The notes beneath the pieces were generated by a model. That model had not been told where the DNA came from. It saw only the letters and a program-made list of their open reading frames with translations, and made no database searches. Of a stretch of DNA of 47,107 nucleotides, positions 1-8,062 are shown piece after piece. This DNA comes from Pseudomonadota bacterium (GTDB lineage: Bacteria; Pseudomonadota; Gammaproteobacteria; Coxiellales; Coxiellaceae). The stretch covers positions 1-47,107 of the forward strand of contig JAFEDN010000002.1 in NCBI GenBank assembly GCA_018241585.1, given 5' to 3'. Within the stretch, counting starts at the first letter, position 1, and each line of letters starts with the position of its first letter. The translations under genes and the position numbers were made by a program.

Positions 1-49
1 GGGAAAGGTCGCTCCGCTCTCCTCTCCCTTGCGATCCCTCATCGGGTAA
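1..49 (-). repeat. dispersed GATGAGGGATCGC repeat, copy 1
   Basis: The reverse complement of bases 1-43 is identical over 43 bases to 47059-47101, and closely matches 37370-37410. It is read on the minus strand here and on the plus strand in the other two copies. It is purine-rich on the repeat strand (GGGAGAGGAGAGCGGAG). There is no coding content and no internal terminal inverted repeat, so I call it a REP-like dispersed intergenic repeat. The window edge cuts it, so the full length is unknown. Confidence 0.75.
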
Positions 50-53
50 GGAA

Positions 54-977
54 TTATTTTGGTTCGTATAGTTGCCGGATGATGTAAAGAGGGCGTTGCT
101 TCGTTTCTATAAAAATTCGAGAGAGATATTCACCCATTATGCCGATGCCGATCATGTTTAACCCGCCAAAAAATAGAATTAAAACCACTAACGATGGATA
201 ACCCGGAACTTTGTTGCCGTACAGAAGCGTGTGAATCACCACATACAAACCGTAGATGATCGCAAGTGTGGCTGCTAAGAATCCTATATAACTAAAAACC
301 TTGAGCGGGGCAGCGCTAAATGAGGTAATACCATCCACGGCAAATCGAAGTAATTTGCGATAATTCCATTTCGATTTACCAACGGCTCTTTCAGGTCTGG
401 AATGGGAAATTAGGCAGGATTTAAAACCCAGCCAGGAAAATAAGCCTTTATTAAAGCGAGTCCTTTCAGGAAGAGACAAGAAGGCGTCAATCAATTTCCG
501 GTCAAATAATCGAAAGTCACCTGCATTAGGTATCAATCGAATATCGGAAAACAAGTTAAAAATATGATAAAAAGCTGAAGAGAACCAGCGCTTAGCAACA
601 GAGTCGCTTGAACGGTTTTCTCTAACGGTGACCACCATTTCATAACCTTGTTCCCATTTTGCTACCATGGCGGGAATAAGGTAGGTGGGGTCTTGCAAAT
701 CGGCATCGATAGGAATGGCTGCATCGCCGCGAGCCATTGCCATTCCTGCAGTCACCGCAGCCTCTTTACCAAAATTTCGAGAAAAGTCTACAATTCTTAA
801 TTCAGGAATGGTTTTTTGGAATGCTAGCAGCTTTTGCAAAGTATTATCGGTGCTGCCGTCGTTGATGATGATTATTTCAAAAGGTTTTTGCAGTGATTTT
901 AGATCAGGTAAAAGATTTTCAAATAAAATAGCTAAACCATCGGCTTCATTCTTCATTGGGATAATAATACTAATCAT
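54..977 (-). CDS. membrane-anchored family 2 glycosyltransferase (GtrB/ArnC-like)
   Basis: The 307-residue protein has an N-terminal GT-A domain: MISIIIPMKNEADG at the start, NDGSTDNT near residue 40, and the metal/nucleotide-binding DADLQDP near residue 92. Two C-terminal membrane helices follow (about 225-250 and 262-285), then the EYLSRIFIETKQRPLY ending typical of enzymes that load a sugar onto a polyprenyl phosphate carrier (GtrB, ArnC, DPM1 relatives). Family knowledge suggests transfer of glucose or a modified sugar from a nucleotide donor to undecaprenyl phosphate at the cytoplasmic face, for decorating LPS or lipid A; the actual sugar cannot be read. The ATG start fits the domain exactly. 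It lies 41 bases downstream of ubiA on the same strand. No flippase or second transferase of a gtr operon is visible. Confidence 0.88.
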   Translation of the reverse strand: MISIIIPMKNEADGLAILFENLLPDLKSLQKPFEIIIINDGSTDNTLQKLLAFQKTIPELRIVDFSRNFGKEAAVTAGMAMARGDAAIPIDADLQDPTYLIPAMVAKWEQGYEMVVTVRENRSSDSVAKRWFSSAFYHIFNLFSDIRLIPNAGDFRLFDRKLIDAFLSLPERTRFNKGLFSWLGFKSCLISHSRPERAVGKSKWNYRKLLRFAVDGITSFSAAPLKVFSYIGFLAATLAIIYGLYVVIHTLLYGNKVPGYPSLVVLILFFGGLNMIGIGIMGEYLSRIFIETKQRPLYIIRQLYEPK

Positions 978-1018
978 ACGGAATATTTATAACACAGCCT
1001 TGATTCCACAACAATGAA

Positions 1019-1873
1019 TTATATTAAACCAAGAGCAATTCCGATGAAAATTGCTAATCCAAACCAGTGATTATTAAGAAAAGCGCTAAAGCATTTTTCT
1101 GGTTGCTGGTTTCGAATAAGAATTTGTTGATATAGAGCTAACGCTATAGCCACAAGCCATGCTATGAAAAAAAGCGCGTTAAAATGATTCCAAACAGCTA
1201 TAATCAGCAAGGAAATTAACACCATAACTTGCAGGCAAAAAATAATAAACCGATCGTATTTTCCAAATAAAACAGCAGTAGATTTAATTCCTGCTTTAAT
1301 ATCGTCGGAACGGTCTACCATGGCATACATAGTGTCGTAGGCGATAACCCAAAGAAAATTAGTAGCCAATAGCCACCATGCTAGCGGGGTAATTTTATTT
1401 TGAATAGCTGAGAAAGCCATCGGTATTCCCCAAGAAAAGGCTATTCCTAGAAAAGCCTGTGGCCAATGAGTATACCGTTTCATAAAGGGATAAACGCTGG
1501 CAATGACTACGCCCGGGATGGCTAGTAGCAAAGTTAACCAATTTAAAAATATCACTAAGCAAAGTGCTAAAACACAAAGTGTAATAAATAATATAATTGA
1601 ATGGCTCAAAGGTAAAGCGCCGGTTGCTAAAGGCCGGTTTTGAGTTCGAGTGACTTGCCGGTCAAAATGCCTGTCTGCGATGTCGTTGATCACACAACCG
1701 GCTGCGCGCATAACAATTACACCAAAAACAAAAACTAAAAGAATAGTCAGGGGAGGAATACCCTTTGCAGCCAGCCACAAACCCCATAGCGTAGGCCAAA
1801 GCAGCAATAAAATTCCTATGGGCTTATCAAAGCGCATTAGGCGGTAATATTCAGGAAGATAATGGTTTTTCAC
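1019..1873 (-). CDS. ubiA: 4-hydroxybenzoate polyprenyltransferase UbiA
   Basis: This is an integral membrane prenyltransferase of ubiquinone synthesis, joining 4-hydroxybenzoate to the polyprenyl tail. Recognised by MRFDKPIG followed by LLLLWPTLWGLWLA, the first Asp-rich motif NDIADRHFDRQV, the second motif region DRSDDIKAGIKSTA, and about eight hydrophobic helices. An open frame extends upstream to a TTG at 1969, which would give 316 residues. I prefer the GTG at 1871-1873, giving 284 residues with the start MKNHYLPEYYRLM, because this matches the family length and the usual N-terminus. The upstream stretch contains TTGACA on the minus strand and may be promoter DNA. No ubiC is adjacent. 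Function is confident, the exact start less so. Confidence 0.92.
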   Translation of the reverse strand: MKNHYLPEYYRLMRFDKPIGILLLLWPTLWGLWLAAKGIPPLTILLVFVFGVIVMRAAGCVINDIADRHFDRQVTRTQNRPLATGALPLSHSIILFITLCVLALCLVIFLNWLTLLLAIPGVVIASVYPFMKRYTHWPQAFLGIAFSWGIPMAFSAIQNKITPLAWWLLATNFLWVIAYDTMYAMVDRSDDIKAGIKSTAVLFGKYDRFIIFCLQVMVLISLLIIAVWNHFNALFFIAWLVAIALALYQQILIRNQQPEKCFSAFLNNHWFGLAIFIGIALGLI

Positions 1874-1974
1874 TTTTTTAATTACATTGATTGCGGGGTC
1901 TAGCCAAGCAGTAGATTCAACCTTGATAGCGAAATAGCTACATTTTGCAATCCTTTGCAAATTTGTCAAGAATT

Positions 1975-2703
1975 TTATTGGCCGGAATCAGTAGCGTTTT
2001 CATTGTCATCTTGATCGTTAATAATCGTAACTTTAGTGCCAATATCAGTAAATTGCTCATTCAGCCACTGCGCATCTTCGTTATACAGATGGACGCAGCC
2101 ATGGCTGGCATTATAACTGGGGAAATAATTGGCGCCATGCAGTGCATAGCCTTCATGAAAAAACATACAATAAGGCATCGGCGCGCCTCCTTCGGTGTCT
2201 ACCGGAAAGGCGGTCGAAAAACAATCAGCACCCTTTTTTACAGTAATTGCGTAGTTCCCGGCAGGGGTAGAGCAAGGTTCGTCAATGTCTTCACAGTAAT
2301 CTCTGCCGCCCGAAGCCGGTCCCCACCGCACTAGTTGACCATTTTGATCATAAGCCCCATAAGCCAGTTTATTCAGATCGACCAAAACCAGTTTCTGCCC
2401 CCCGGTATTGCGGTGCGAGGGAAAGGGCGCAAGGTCCAGAGGCGATAATTCTGCCAAGTTTTTCGGCACGACTATCCAAGTGTGGCTGTTTAGGGGAAGA
2501 TTAGTGCGATTAAGCCGCATCACCATTTCTCTTTGTTCACTGTTAGGCCAATGTTTTTCCCAGGTATCGCCTTTTTTTACTCGATAGCAGGTGAATTCTT
2601 TATACTTACACAGTTCCTTGATGTCAAAGGCATGAGCAGAGGCGAATGGTAGCATGGAGAAAACAATAAAGCCAATAAAAAAGTATGATATATTCTTTTC
2701 CAT
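1975..2703 (-). CDS. secreted L,D-transpeptidase (YkuD/ErfK family)
   Basis: The 242-residue protein has a signal peptide (hydrophobic residues 7-20, cleavage likely near AHA at 24-26). A short LysM-like segment follows (YRVKKGDTWEKHW, about 40-52), then a YkuD catalytic domain (about 103-232). The catalytic signature is present: H189-G190 and S200-H201-G202-C203-V-H205, with Cys203 as nucleophile. Family role: periplasmic formation of 3-3 peptidoglycan cross-links or attachment of proteins to peptidoglycan. The ATG is preceded on the minus strand by AAAGGGACAATTTT, a good ribosome-binding site. It stands 131 bases from the next minus-strand gene and upstream of ubiA. Which of the cross-linking or tethering activities applies cannot be decided. 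Confidence 0.92.
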   Translation of the reverse strand: MEKNISYFFIGFIVFSMLPFASAHAFDIKELCKYKEFTCYRVKKGDTWEKHWPNSEQREMVMRLNRTNLPLNSHTWIVVPKNLAELSPLDLAPFPSHRNTGGQKLVLVDLNKLAYGAYDQNGQLVRWGPASGGRDYCEDIDEPCSTPAGNYAITVKKGADCFSTAFPVDTEGGAPMPYCMFFHEGYALHGANYFPSYNASHGCVHLYNEDAQWLNEQFTDIGTKVTIINDQDDNENATDSGQ

Positions 2704-2833
2704 AAAATTGTCCCTTTTGCCTTTATATCTGGTAATTTTTTGTACAAATTAATTATATCTCAAAGATTGAGTTACTGCTGAATAGGGCGGCAATGTTGCG
2801 ATCAACAAAGGGACTAAAATTCAGACCTGAATT

Positions 2834-3730
2834 TTAGGAAAGAGCCGGCTTAGCTTCTATCATTTGCTGGTGATCAGATTCCGGTTTAACTAAGATTAAC
2901 TCATTGTTGAATCCAAATCTAAAACCAGTTTGAGAAATCGTGAGCGGTGCGTGGTAATCACAAACTGTATCTATTACCGTTGTGGGCCAGGAAGAAAGTA
3001 AATGGTATAAATGAAGTCTGATTAAGGATTGCCCGTCATTGGTGATAGCAGTTAGTATTGATAGTAATGCTGCAAAAAAATCTGCTGGTTGGGAAGAGAT
3101 ATCATTTTGTGCGAGATACTGGTTAACCTTTAAAAATAGCTCCCAGAGCTTCGAAGTGGAGTTAAGATGCATTAAAATGGCTGCTTTGTCTTTATGAGTT
3201 CTATATATCCCAAATCCAAGTAATCCACGTCGATAGCTGGTTAATTTTTGTTCGATACTGGGTAATCGCTCATATTTTGGGTAGGATTTCGCAATACGAG
3301 TGATATATCGATCCATTTCTGTTGAAATTACCCAATCAATATTATTTCCATCAATGACTGAAAATTCCTCAGATTTAAACCATTCCAGGTAGTCCGTCAT
3401 TCTAAATTTGAAATCTTCTGAAGACATGAAGTATTGATTTAGTTGTTCCTGCGCTTGGTCCCATTTGATTTTTGTTATAAAAGCAGAGTCGGCAAGAATA
3501 GTAGTAACACTAAATTTAACTTTCGCATTAGATGACGTATCTATAGTGCTTAACTGATCAGTATATTGCAGAGCTAGGTTTTTATCAGAAAAAACTAGCA
3601 GCATTGAAACATTCTTAATGGTTGCGGAGATTGTTTTTAACTGGGCGGTAATTACTCTTTCAGCATAATTTGACTCTGATCCCCAAAAGGCATATTTAAC
3701 TAAAGTTGGAGCGATAACATATAAAATCAT
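2834..3730 (-). CDS. unknown protein, 298 residues
   Basis: I do not recognise this family. The protein has no signal peptide or long membrane helix. It starts MILYVIAPTLVKYAFWGSES and looks like a mixed alpha/beta cytoplasmic protein with several aromatic-rich stretches, for example DYLEWFKSEEF and LRLHLYHLLSSWP. The start is an ATG with GAGG about 10 bases upstream on the minus strand. It is probably monocistronic, divergent from the gene at 3987, with 130 bases to the next minus-strand gene. Codon use and length support a real gene. A lineage-specific or effector-like protein is possible, but nothing in the sequence proves it. Confidence 0.75.
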   Translation of the reverse strand: MILYVIAPTLVKYAFWGSESNYAERVITAQLKTISATIKNVSMLLVFSDKNLALQYTDQLSTIDTSSNAKVKFSVTTILADSAFITKIKWDQAQEQLNQYFMSSEDFKFRMTDYLEWFKSEEFSVIDGNNIDWVISTEMDRYITRIAKSYPKYERLPSIEQKLTSYRRGLLGFGIYRTHKDKAAILMHLNSTSKLWELFLKVNQYLAQNDISSQPADFFAALLSILTAITNDGQSLIRLHLYHLLSSWPTTVIDTVCDYHAPLTISQTGFRFGFNNELILVKPESDHQQMIEAKPALS

Positions 3731-3840
3731 AATACTTAGGCCTCTATTATCTCTGAACTAAGTAGGTATCATACCACTAAGGGCTTTGAAGCTCTAGGGA
3801 ACGGCGGCCCTTGCCATGCTCTTGGTCTATATAAAGAAAC

Positions 3841-3870
3841 TTGACGTCTGAAGTGGAAAAGAATTAATAT
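3841..3870 (+). promoter_or_regulatory. candidate sigma-70 promoter for the 3987 gene
   Basis: TTGACG at 3841-3846 and TAATAT at 3865-3870 are separated by 18 bases in the divergent intergenic region. This gives about 110 bases of leader before the ATG at 3987. The leader contains a small hairpin, CGTGC-TAATT-GCACG, near 3923-3937. Pattern match only. Confidence 0.45.
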
Positions 3871-3986
3871 TCTCTTAAGGAAAATGCGATAACATAGTTT
3901 CTTAATAACATTTCGTTCTAATCGTGCTAATTGCACGTAAGGGCTGGGCCCATGGCGAATAAGCGGTTGAGTTGGAGGCTGAATCT

Positions 3987-4541
3987 ATGCTTGATTCTAT
4001 GTTTGTAGAAACGATGTCGCGAGCCATCAGTGACTACCGGCTAATCTTAAAAAAATATCTTTCACCTGAACAGCGAGTTAGCAAAATTGCAGAACTGCGT
4101 TTGAAAGACCCCACTATTTATGACGATGAATCCACTTTATTCCAAGTGGTGCAAAACATTTTAAGTGATATCGAAAAAAATATCAGAGTTCCTAATGAAG
4201 GCTATTATTCTTATTATGGAATTGTTAGGTTTGCCAAATTTTTGCGAGAATATATCGATAATTATACTCTCGAGGGTAATGTGGTGATCCATAAAGCCCA
4301 AAAAGCATCGAATTTACTCTTAAAAATTATTCAGCTTTTATCTACAGAAGATTTTACCGATAATATTTCCCAGCAAGTGATTACCCTGCATCCGCTTTTA
4401 TTTGAATTAAGTACAAAAGACCAGGTGCTTATTTACAAAAATACATTAAAGAAATTTGAAGACCGAAATAAAAAAGCTTATCGAAAAGTAATCGAAGATT
4501 TTAAAATTAGGTCAGGTGAAATTACAGCGGTAGCTGCCTAG
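3987..4541 (+). CDS. unknown helical protein, 184 residues
   Basis: The family is not recognised. The protein is probably all-helical and cytoplasmic, with many Leu/Lys/Ile and the motif NEGYYSYYGIVRFAKFLREYI near the middle; no signal peptide or metal motif is seen. The frame is open from a TTG at 3972, but the ATG at 3987 has a perfect GGAGG at 3974-3978 with 8 bases spacing, so I start there. Its stop overlaps the GTG of the next gene by one base (TAGTG), which indicates translational coupling. The pair forms a small plus-strand operon between two minus-strand blocks. Confidence 0.78.
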   Translation: MLDSMFVETMSRAISDYRLILKKYLSPEQRVSKIAELRLKDPTIYDDESTLFQVVQNILSDIEKNIRVPNEGYYSYYGIVRFAKFLREYIDNYTLEGNVVIHKAQKASNLLLKIIQLLSTEDFTDNISQQVITLHPLLFELSTKDQVLIYKNTLKKFEDRNKKAYRKVIEDFKIRSGEITAVAA

Positions 4542-5122
4542 TGTCTGCTCTAGCCACTCATCCATTTGTGCTTTTTGTCCGAGACCTGCCTCAACGCAAA
4601 GCTATTTTTAAAATTATACTGTCGCTTCAAGAAAACAATTACTTAAATCCTAACGTAATATTGTATAGCGTTTGGTATGCTCTAGTTGAGCAAGGCCGGT
4701 TACGTAGACCTGAGTTCAAAAAAATTCAAACCGCTCTTCATCCTTGGCATGACCGGATTGTTGAGCCATTGCAACATCTGGCTGCTGCCTTGGAAAAATC
4801 CCGCACTATGCAACAATGGGTGTTAATCGAAATAGATCAAGCTCAACAACTTGAACAACAAATGCTGACCCGCGCCCTTAACCCGATAAAAAAAAATAAA
4901 CGTAATATCCAACAGCAGCTATCCGATGCCGCGTTCAACTTAGCCAGCTATTATAAAGTAATGCGCATTCATTTGAACGATAACTTAAGAAGATTAACTA
5001 TTGAATTGCTGCAGTTTTTTTTTCTTGAATGTAATGAACAAGCTGTTGTCCAAAGTTTGGAGCAAGCGCTTCATAGCGTGCAATTAGAAGAAAGCGGTTT
5101 TGTTCAGCTCTCTCTAATGTAG
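4541..5122 (+). CDS. TIGR02444/DUF2390-like protein
   Basis: This 193-residue protein resembles the small gammaproteobacterial family TIGR02444 (DUF2390). The resemblance is an N-terminal segment on the pattern ...ILSLQENNYLNPNVILYSVWYAL, then HPWHDRIVEPLQHL near residues 67-80, which corresponds to the family's W-[RH]-x-x-[VI]-x-PLR segment. The family function is not established. The GTG start overlaps the previous stop by one base and has only a weak ribosome-binding site, so it is probably translated by coupling. It is all-helical with no secretion signal. Family assignment is from memory of the motif and is moderate. Confidence 0.72.
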   Translation: MSALATHPFVLFVRDLPQRKAIFKIILSLQENNYLNPNVILYSVWYALVEQGRLRRPEFKKIQTALHPWHDRIVEPLQHLAAALEKSRTMQQWVLIEIDQAQQLEQQMLTRALNPIKKNKRNIQQQLSDAAFNLASYYKVMRIHLNDNLRRLTIELLQFFFLECNEQAVVQSLEQALHSVQLEESGFVQLSLM

Positions 5123-5124
5123 AA

Positions 5125-5299
5125 GTCATTGCGAACACCGGCGCAGCAATTCAGTACAAATTTTTTACAAAATTCCGTCTGCCATCCCCGTAGCCGGCCT
5201 CTTGGCTATCACCAAAAATATTCTCTTGTCAATGCGTTTAAATCCGAAAGTAATTAAGATGGAAGTTTTTTGTACCCCAAAGAACGAAGTCGCAATGAC
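5125..5299 (+). repeat. MITE-like element with GTCATTGCGA terminal inverted repeats, copy 1
   Basis: GTCATTGCGA at 5125-5134 is the exact reverse complement of TCGCAATGAC at 5290-5299. The interior includes CAGTACAAATTTTTTACAAAATTCCG, broken here as CAGTACAAATTTTTTACA then AAATTCCG, which resembles the cores of the copies at 7977 and 36025 (CAGAATTTCTACAAA). At 175 bases it is longer than the other two and its inner arms are degraded. It has no coding capacity and fills the space between two convergent genes. Confidence 0.7.
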
Positions 5300-5302
5300 A
5301 GT

Positions 5303-6370
5303 TTATGATTTAACAAAATCATAATAATTATTTTTAAGAATAGTTTGAGATAAATTGCTACAAAAAGTTTTCCATACTGTTTCTGGCTTGGTGTGTAGTA
5401 AGCAAACCGGTTCTTTATGTTTTTGATTGCCATAATCACATTCGTAACGATAGCATTTGAAGCATTCAAAAGAAGAAGTAAGATGTTGTTGATTATAACC
5501 GACAGAGCCTATGAGCTCAGGGTCGGTTGAACCGTACAGGGTGATCGATGGCACATCCAATGCCGCTGCCAAGTGACAAAGCCCGGTATCACTGCAGATA
5601 GCGCCGGCTGCGCCTCGTAAGATACATGCCATTTCCGAAAGTGAACAAAAAGGCAGGACTTGAGCATTAATCTGACCGCTGCAAATCCTTTCGGCACGTT
5701 TCTTTTCTTCTGAATTACCCCAAGGCAATAATACATGATAGCCTTCGATTTGAGCCAGTTTGATCAGTTGTTGCCAATAGTCTTCAGGCCACATTTTTGA
5801 AGACCAGCTAGCGTTATGCACAAACAATAAGTAAGGCTTAGGCAAAGAAAACTTCAGAGGCGAGAAAGGATAATCTTTAATGTGATAATCCGGAACACTA
5901 GTGGGGCAGGTGTAATTCAATGCATTTGCCAGGAGCATTCTGAGACGCTGGATCGCGTGCCAATCTTTTGGAATGAAGTAGCTTTTGCGATAAGCCAAAG
6001 CAGCGGTCCATTCACTAGCGCAACGTTTGTCTAAACCATGAGCAGGTCCTCGGCTCAGCAGGGTGACCAAGGCGCTTTTCATGGAGGTTTGTCCATCAAT
6101 TACTAGATCGTACTTTTTTTCGCGTAGATGGTGATAAAACTGGCTTAACTCTCCATTTTGTATCGATTCACGCAAATTCTTTCGCCAATATCGATGACGG
6201 GTAGTAATGATTTTATCGACCGCAGGATGCCACAAAGCGACTTCTGAAAAATTTTTATCAATTACCCAATCAAATTTGATACCGGGTATTATCCTTGAAG
6301 CATCGGTAAGCGCTGGTAAAGCGTGAATCAGGTCGCCCATGGAAGTTAATTTGATGAACAAGACACGCAT
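5303..6370 (-). CDS. waaC: LPS heptosyltransferase I (WaaC-like), GT9 family
   Basis: The 355-residue GT-B enzyme starts MRVLFIKLTSMGDLIHALPAL, the classic N-terminus of heptosyltransferases, with the catalytic-region Asp at position 13. HAIQRLRMLLANAL near residues 143-156 and SDTGLCHLAAALDVPSITLYGSTDP near 260-284 (ADP-heptose binding domain) point to WaaC rather than WaaF. Known role: transfer of the first L-glycero-D-manno-heptose to Kdo in the LPS inner core. Its ATG starts 3 bases after the stop of the oxygenase-like gene, so the two are co-transcribed. gmhA at 36164 would supply the heptose precursor pathway. The WaaC/WaaF choice is fairly confident. Confidence 0.88.
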   Translation of the reverse strand: MRVLFIKLTSMGDLIHALPALTDASRIIPGIKFDWVIDKNFSEVALWHPAVDKIITTRHRYWRKNLRESIQNGELSQFYHHLREKKYDLVIDGQTSMKSALVTLLSRGPAHGLDKRCASEWTAALAYRKSYFIPKDWHAIQRLRMLLANALNYTCPTSVPDYHIKDYPFSPLKFSLPKPYLLFVHNASWSSKMWPEDYWQQLIKLAQIEGYHVLLPWGNSEEKKRAERICSGQINAQVLPFCSLSEMACILRGAAGAICSDTGLCHLAAALDVPSITLYGSTDPELIGSVGYNQQHLTSSFECFKCYRYECDYGNQKHKEPVCLLHTKPETVWKTFCSNLSQTILKNNYYDFVKS

Positions 6371-6373
6371 GGA

Positions 6374-7042
6374 TCAATAATTCTCTTCTACAGGTAAGTT
6401 TTTCCCTAAAACTTTGGCCCAAGTACGTTTGAAAAAGGCGGTCAGACGATGGTGGTTTAAATGTTTAACTAAAGCAGTATCATTAGCTAGATAATTGAGC
6501 TGCAATGACAACCGCTTACCAACAAATGGATAATGTCCATGCCAGCCGTTTTCGGTTACTCTAAAGATTAAACAATTGCCGGCTAAAGGAGAAATCTCTG
6601 CAGCGTAATCTTCCAGCGAGTCCTTATTGTAAAGCAGTCTTAATTTACCTTCATTAGTTTCCCATGCCGGATTCATGTAAAGCAGCAAAGTAATCAATTT
6701 GCTTTTGCTGTCGGTGTGAATTTTGCCATCACGTTCTGTGGTATAGCCTCGCAGTGTGAGCATGGTAGGTTTATTTTCCAGAGCCAGATCAAATTTTTCA
6801 GAAATAATTTTTTGCAATTCTGAACCTTCTAACTCTTCTACAAATTTTCTAAAAAGCGGCGAGCAATTGAGTGAACTGCCTGGAATACTGCCGCGGTCAT
6901 TGATTGGCGGGAAATTTTGCACTAAAGAATCTAAATATTCCGGTTTAATAAATTGCGGGATGATAACGTATGGAAATGGCAGAGGATTAACCTTAGCAGA
7001 TTTTAAAGCCTCAAGATTAATAAAAGAATTGTTATTTGACAT
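6374..7042 (-). CDS. 2-oxoglutarate/Fe(II) oxygenase-like protein
   Basis: The 222-residue protein (from the ATG at 7042) has the iron-binding pattern H109-T-D111 and a distal His in NGWHGHYPFVGKRLSLQLNY (H168, possibly H170), with a 2-oxoglutarate-binding Arg/Lys pair at 177-178. This is the double-stranded beta-helix arrangement of 2OG-Fe(II) oxygenases. The substrate is unknown. Its position between WaaC-like and WaaE-like genes suggests a sugar or lipid A/core modification (hydroxylation); that is inference. An in-frame TTG lies at 7051; I chose the ATG, whose upstream DNA holds GAAG. There is no signal peptide, so it is cytoplasmic. It is coupled to waaC, 3 bases away. Confidence 0.8.
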   Translation of the reverse strand: MSNNNSFINLEALKSAKVNPLPFPYVIIPQFIKPEYLDSLVQNFPPINDRGSIPGSSLNCSPLFRKFVEELEGSELQKIISEKFDLALENKPTMLTLRGYTTERDGKIHTDSKSKLITLLLYMNPAWETNEGKLRLLYNKDSLEDYAAEISPLAGNCLIFRVTENGWHGHYPFVGKRLSLQLNYLANDTALVKHLNHHRLTAFFKRTWAKVLGKNLPVEENY

Positions 7043-7053
7043 GTACTTCAATT

Positions 7054-7077
7054 TATTCCATAGGTCGTGAATATTTT
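7054..7077 (+). repeat. short dispersed repeat, copy 1
   Basis: These 24 bases match 41275-41298 at 22 positions (TATTCCATAG...CGTGAA...ATTTT). Both copies are intergenic and in the same orientation. The true ends are unknown because only two copies are visible. Confidence 0.5.
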
Positions 7078-7170
7078 ATCATCAGAGTAAAAACCGGGGG
7101 AAGCACCCGCTTGCAAATGCGTTTAAAGAAACAAGATAGTAACTTATTTTCTTAATTTAAACAAGAACAT

Positions 7171-7920
7171 TCAACTTTTAATACGTCTTAAGCGTCTAAT
7201 TTCAATATTCTTTTGAAAGCTGTATTTGGCATTTAACTTAGCAAATAAGAAGCCGATTTTGCCGTCTAAAAAGCCCATTCTTAAACAGTAGCTACGGAAA
7301 AAAATCCAGCCGCTATTAACAACCGCTTTAAAAAAAGTCGAGCGTTTTCCTTGGTGATATCGAAGTTGGGCGGCAAGTTTGGCATATTTTTCCATTTGCG
7401 CCCGCCATTCTGGTTCCGTTCTGGAGGAATTATGGAGCAGTGGGTTTTTGAGTAAACCAATAGTTCCATCACAAATTACTTTTTCGTGGACCAGGTCTTC
7501 AGTAAATTGTCCAAACTGCTTTTGAAAAATGCGCAAAACCTTGTCTTTAGCAGCGTCACCAAAACGTTGAAACCGGCCACAAAACATATTACGTCTCGGC
7601 ATGCGGTAACCATGATAATCAAGGTTTGGTATTGCTTGCAAAATTTCTTTTTTCAAAGCCAGTGAAACCCATTCGTCGGCGTCTAGGGATAGGACCCAAG
7701 TTCCTTGAGCTAAATTAAGTGCTCGATTTTTTTGTGGGCCGAACCCTGGCCAATCCATACTAAAAACTCGTTGAGTATATTCACGGCAGATCTTTAAGGT
7801 ATTATCAGTGCTGCCCGAGTCGATAATCACTATCTCATCTATCCAATCGTGCAAGGACCGTAAGCAGCGCCGGATATTTTTTTCTTCATTTTTGGTTATG
7901 ATAATAGCGCTAATCAGCAT
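7171..7920 (-). CDS. family 2 glycosyltransferase, WaaE/LgtF-like
   Basis: The 249-residue protein begins MLISAIIITKNEEKNIRRCL and carries DSGSTDNT (near 39-46) and the catalytic metal motif LDADEW (near 79-84), followed by KNRALN upstream of it. This is the compact GT-A fold of WaaE/KdtX/LgtF-type beta-glucosyltransferases, which add glucose to LPS inner-core heptose I. No membrane anchor is present, and the length is typical (about 250-260). It lies on the same strand as the oxygenase and waaC, separated by 128 bases that include a dispersed repeat. Acceptor and linkage are inferred from family and neighbours. Confidence 0.85.
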   Translation of the reverse strand: MLISAIIITKNEEKNIRRCLRSLHDWIDEIVIIDSGSTDNTLKICREYTQRVFSMDWPGFGPQKNRALNLAQGTWVLSLDADEWVSLALKKEILQAIPNLDYHGYRMPRRNMFCGRFQRFGDAAKDKVLRIFQKQFGQFTEDLVHEKVICDGTIGLLKNPLLHNSSRTEPEWRAQMEKYAKLAAQLRYHQGKRSTFFKAVVNSGWIFFRSYCLRMGFLDGKIGFLFAKLNAKYSFQKNIEIRRLRRIKS

Positions 7921-7976
7921 AAACCTATTCTAAAGATTTAAGACTCAATAGTCCAATTCTCAATAGGTAATAAACG

Positions 7977-8062
7977 GTCATCGCGAGCGCGAGGGAAGCG
8001 AGCTAGTGCAGAGTTTCTACAAAATTCGGACTAGATTGCTGCTCTCGCACTCACCATGATGG
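7977..8062 (+). repeat. MITE-like palindromic element, copy 2
   Basis: The left arm starts GTCATCGCGAGCGCGAGGG and ends GCTAGT at about 8007. The right arm starts ACTAGATTGCTGCTCTCGC at about 8030 and runs to about 8062. They are imperfect inverted repeats around a core with GAGTTTCTACAAAATTCGG. The core is shared with the copy at 36025. It ends about 10 bases before the -35 box of the putative pilus promoter. Confidence 0.7.

Noticed and set aside
1019-1969. Extended UbiA from a TTG start (316 residues)
   Set aside because: The extra N-terminal residues have no counterpart in the family, and the TTG coincides with a TTGACA that looks like promoter DNA. The GTG at 1873 gives the normal length.
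1945-2334. Plus-strand open frame of 129 residues
   Set aside because: It is antisense to the L,D-transpeptidase gene, with no RBS or recognisable protein; a shadow of the minus-strand codons.
2752-2757. TATAAT on the minus strand upstream of the L,D-transpeptidase gene
   Set aside because: A perfect -10 but no acceptable -35 at 16-18 bases; too weak alone to list as a promoter.
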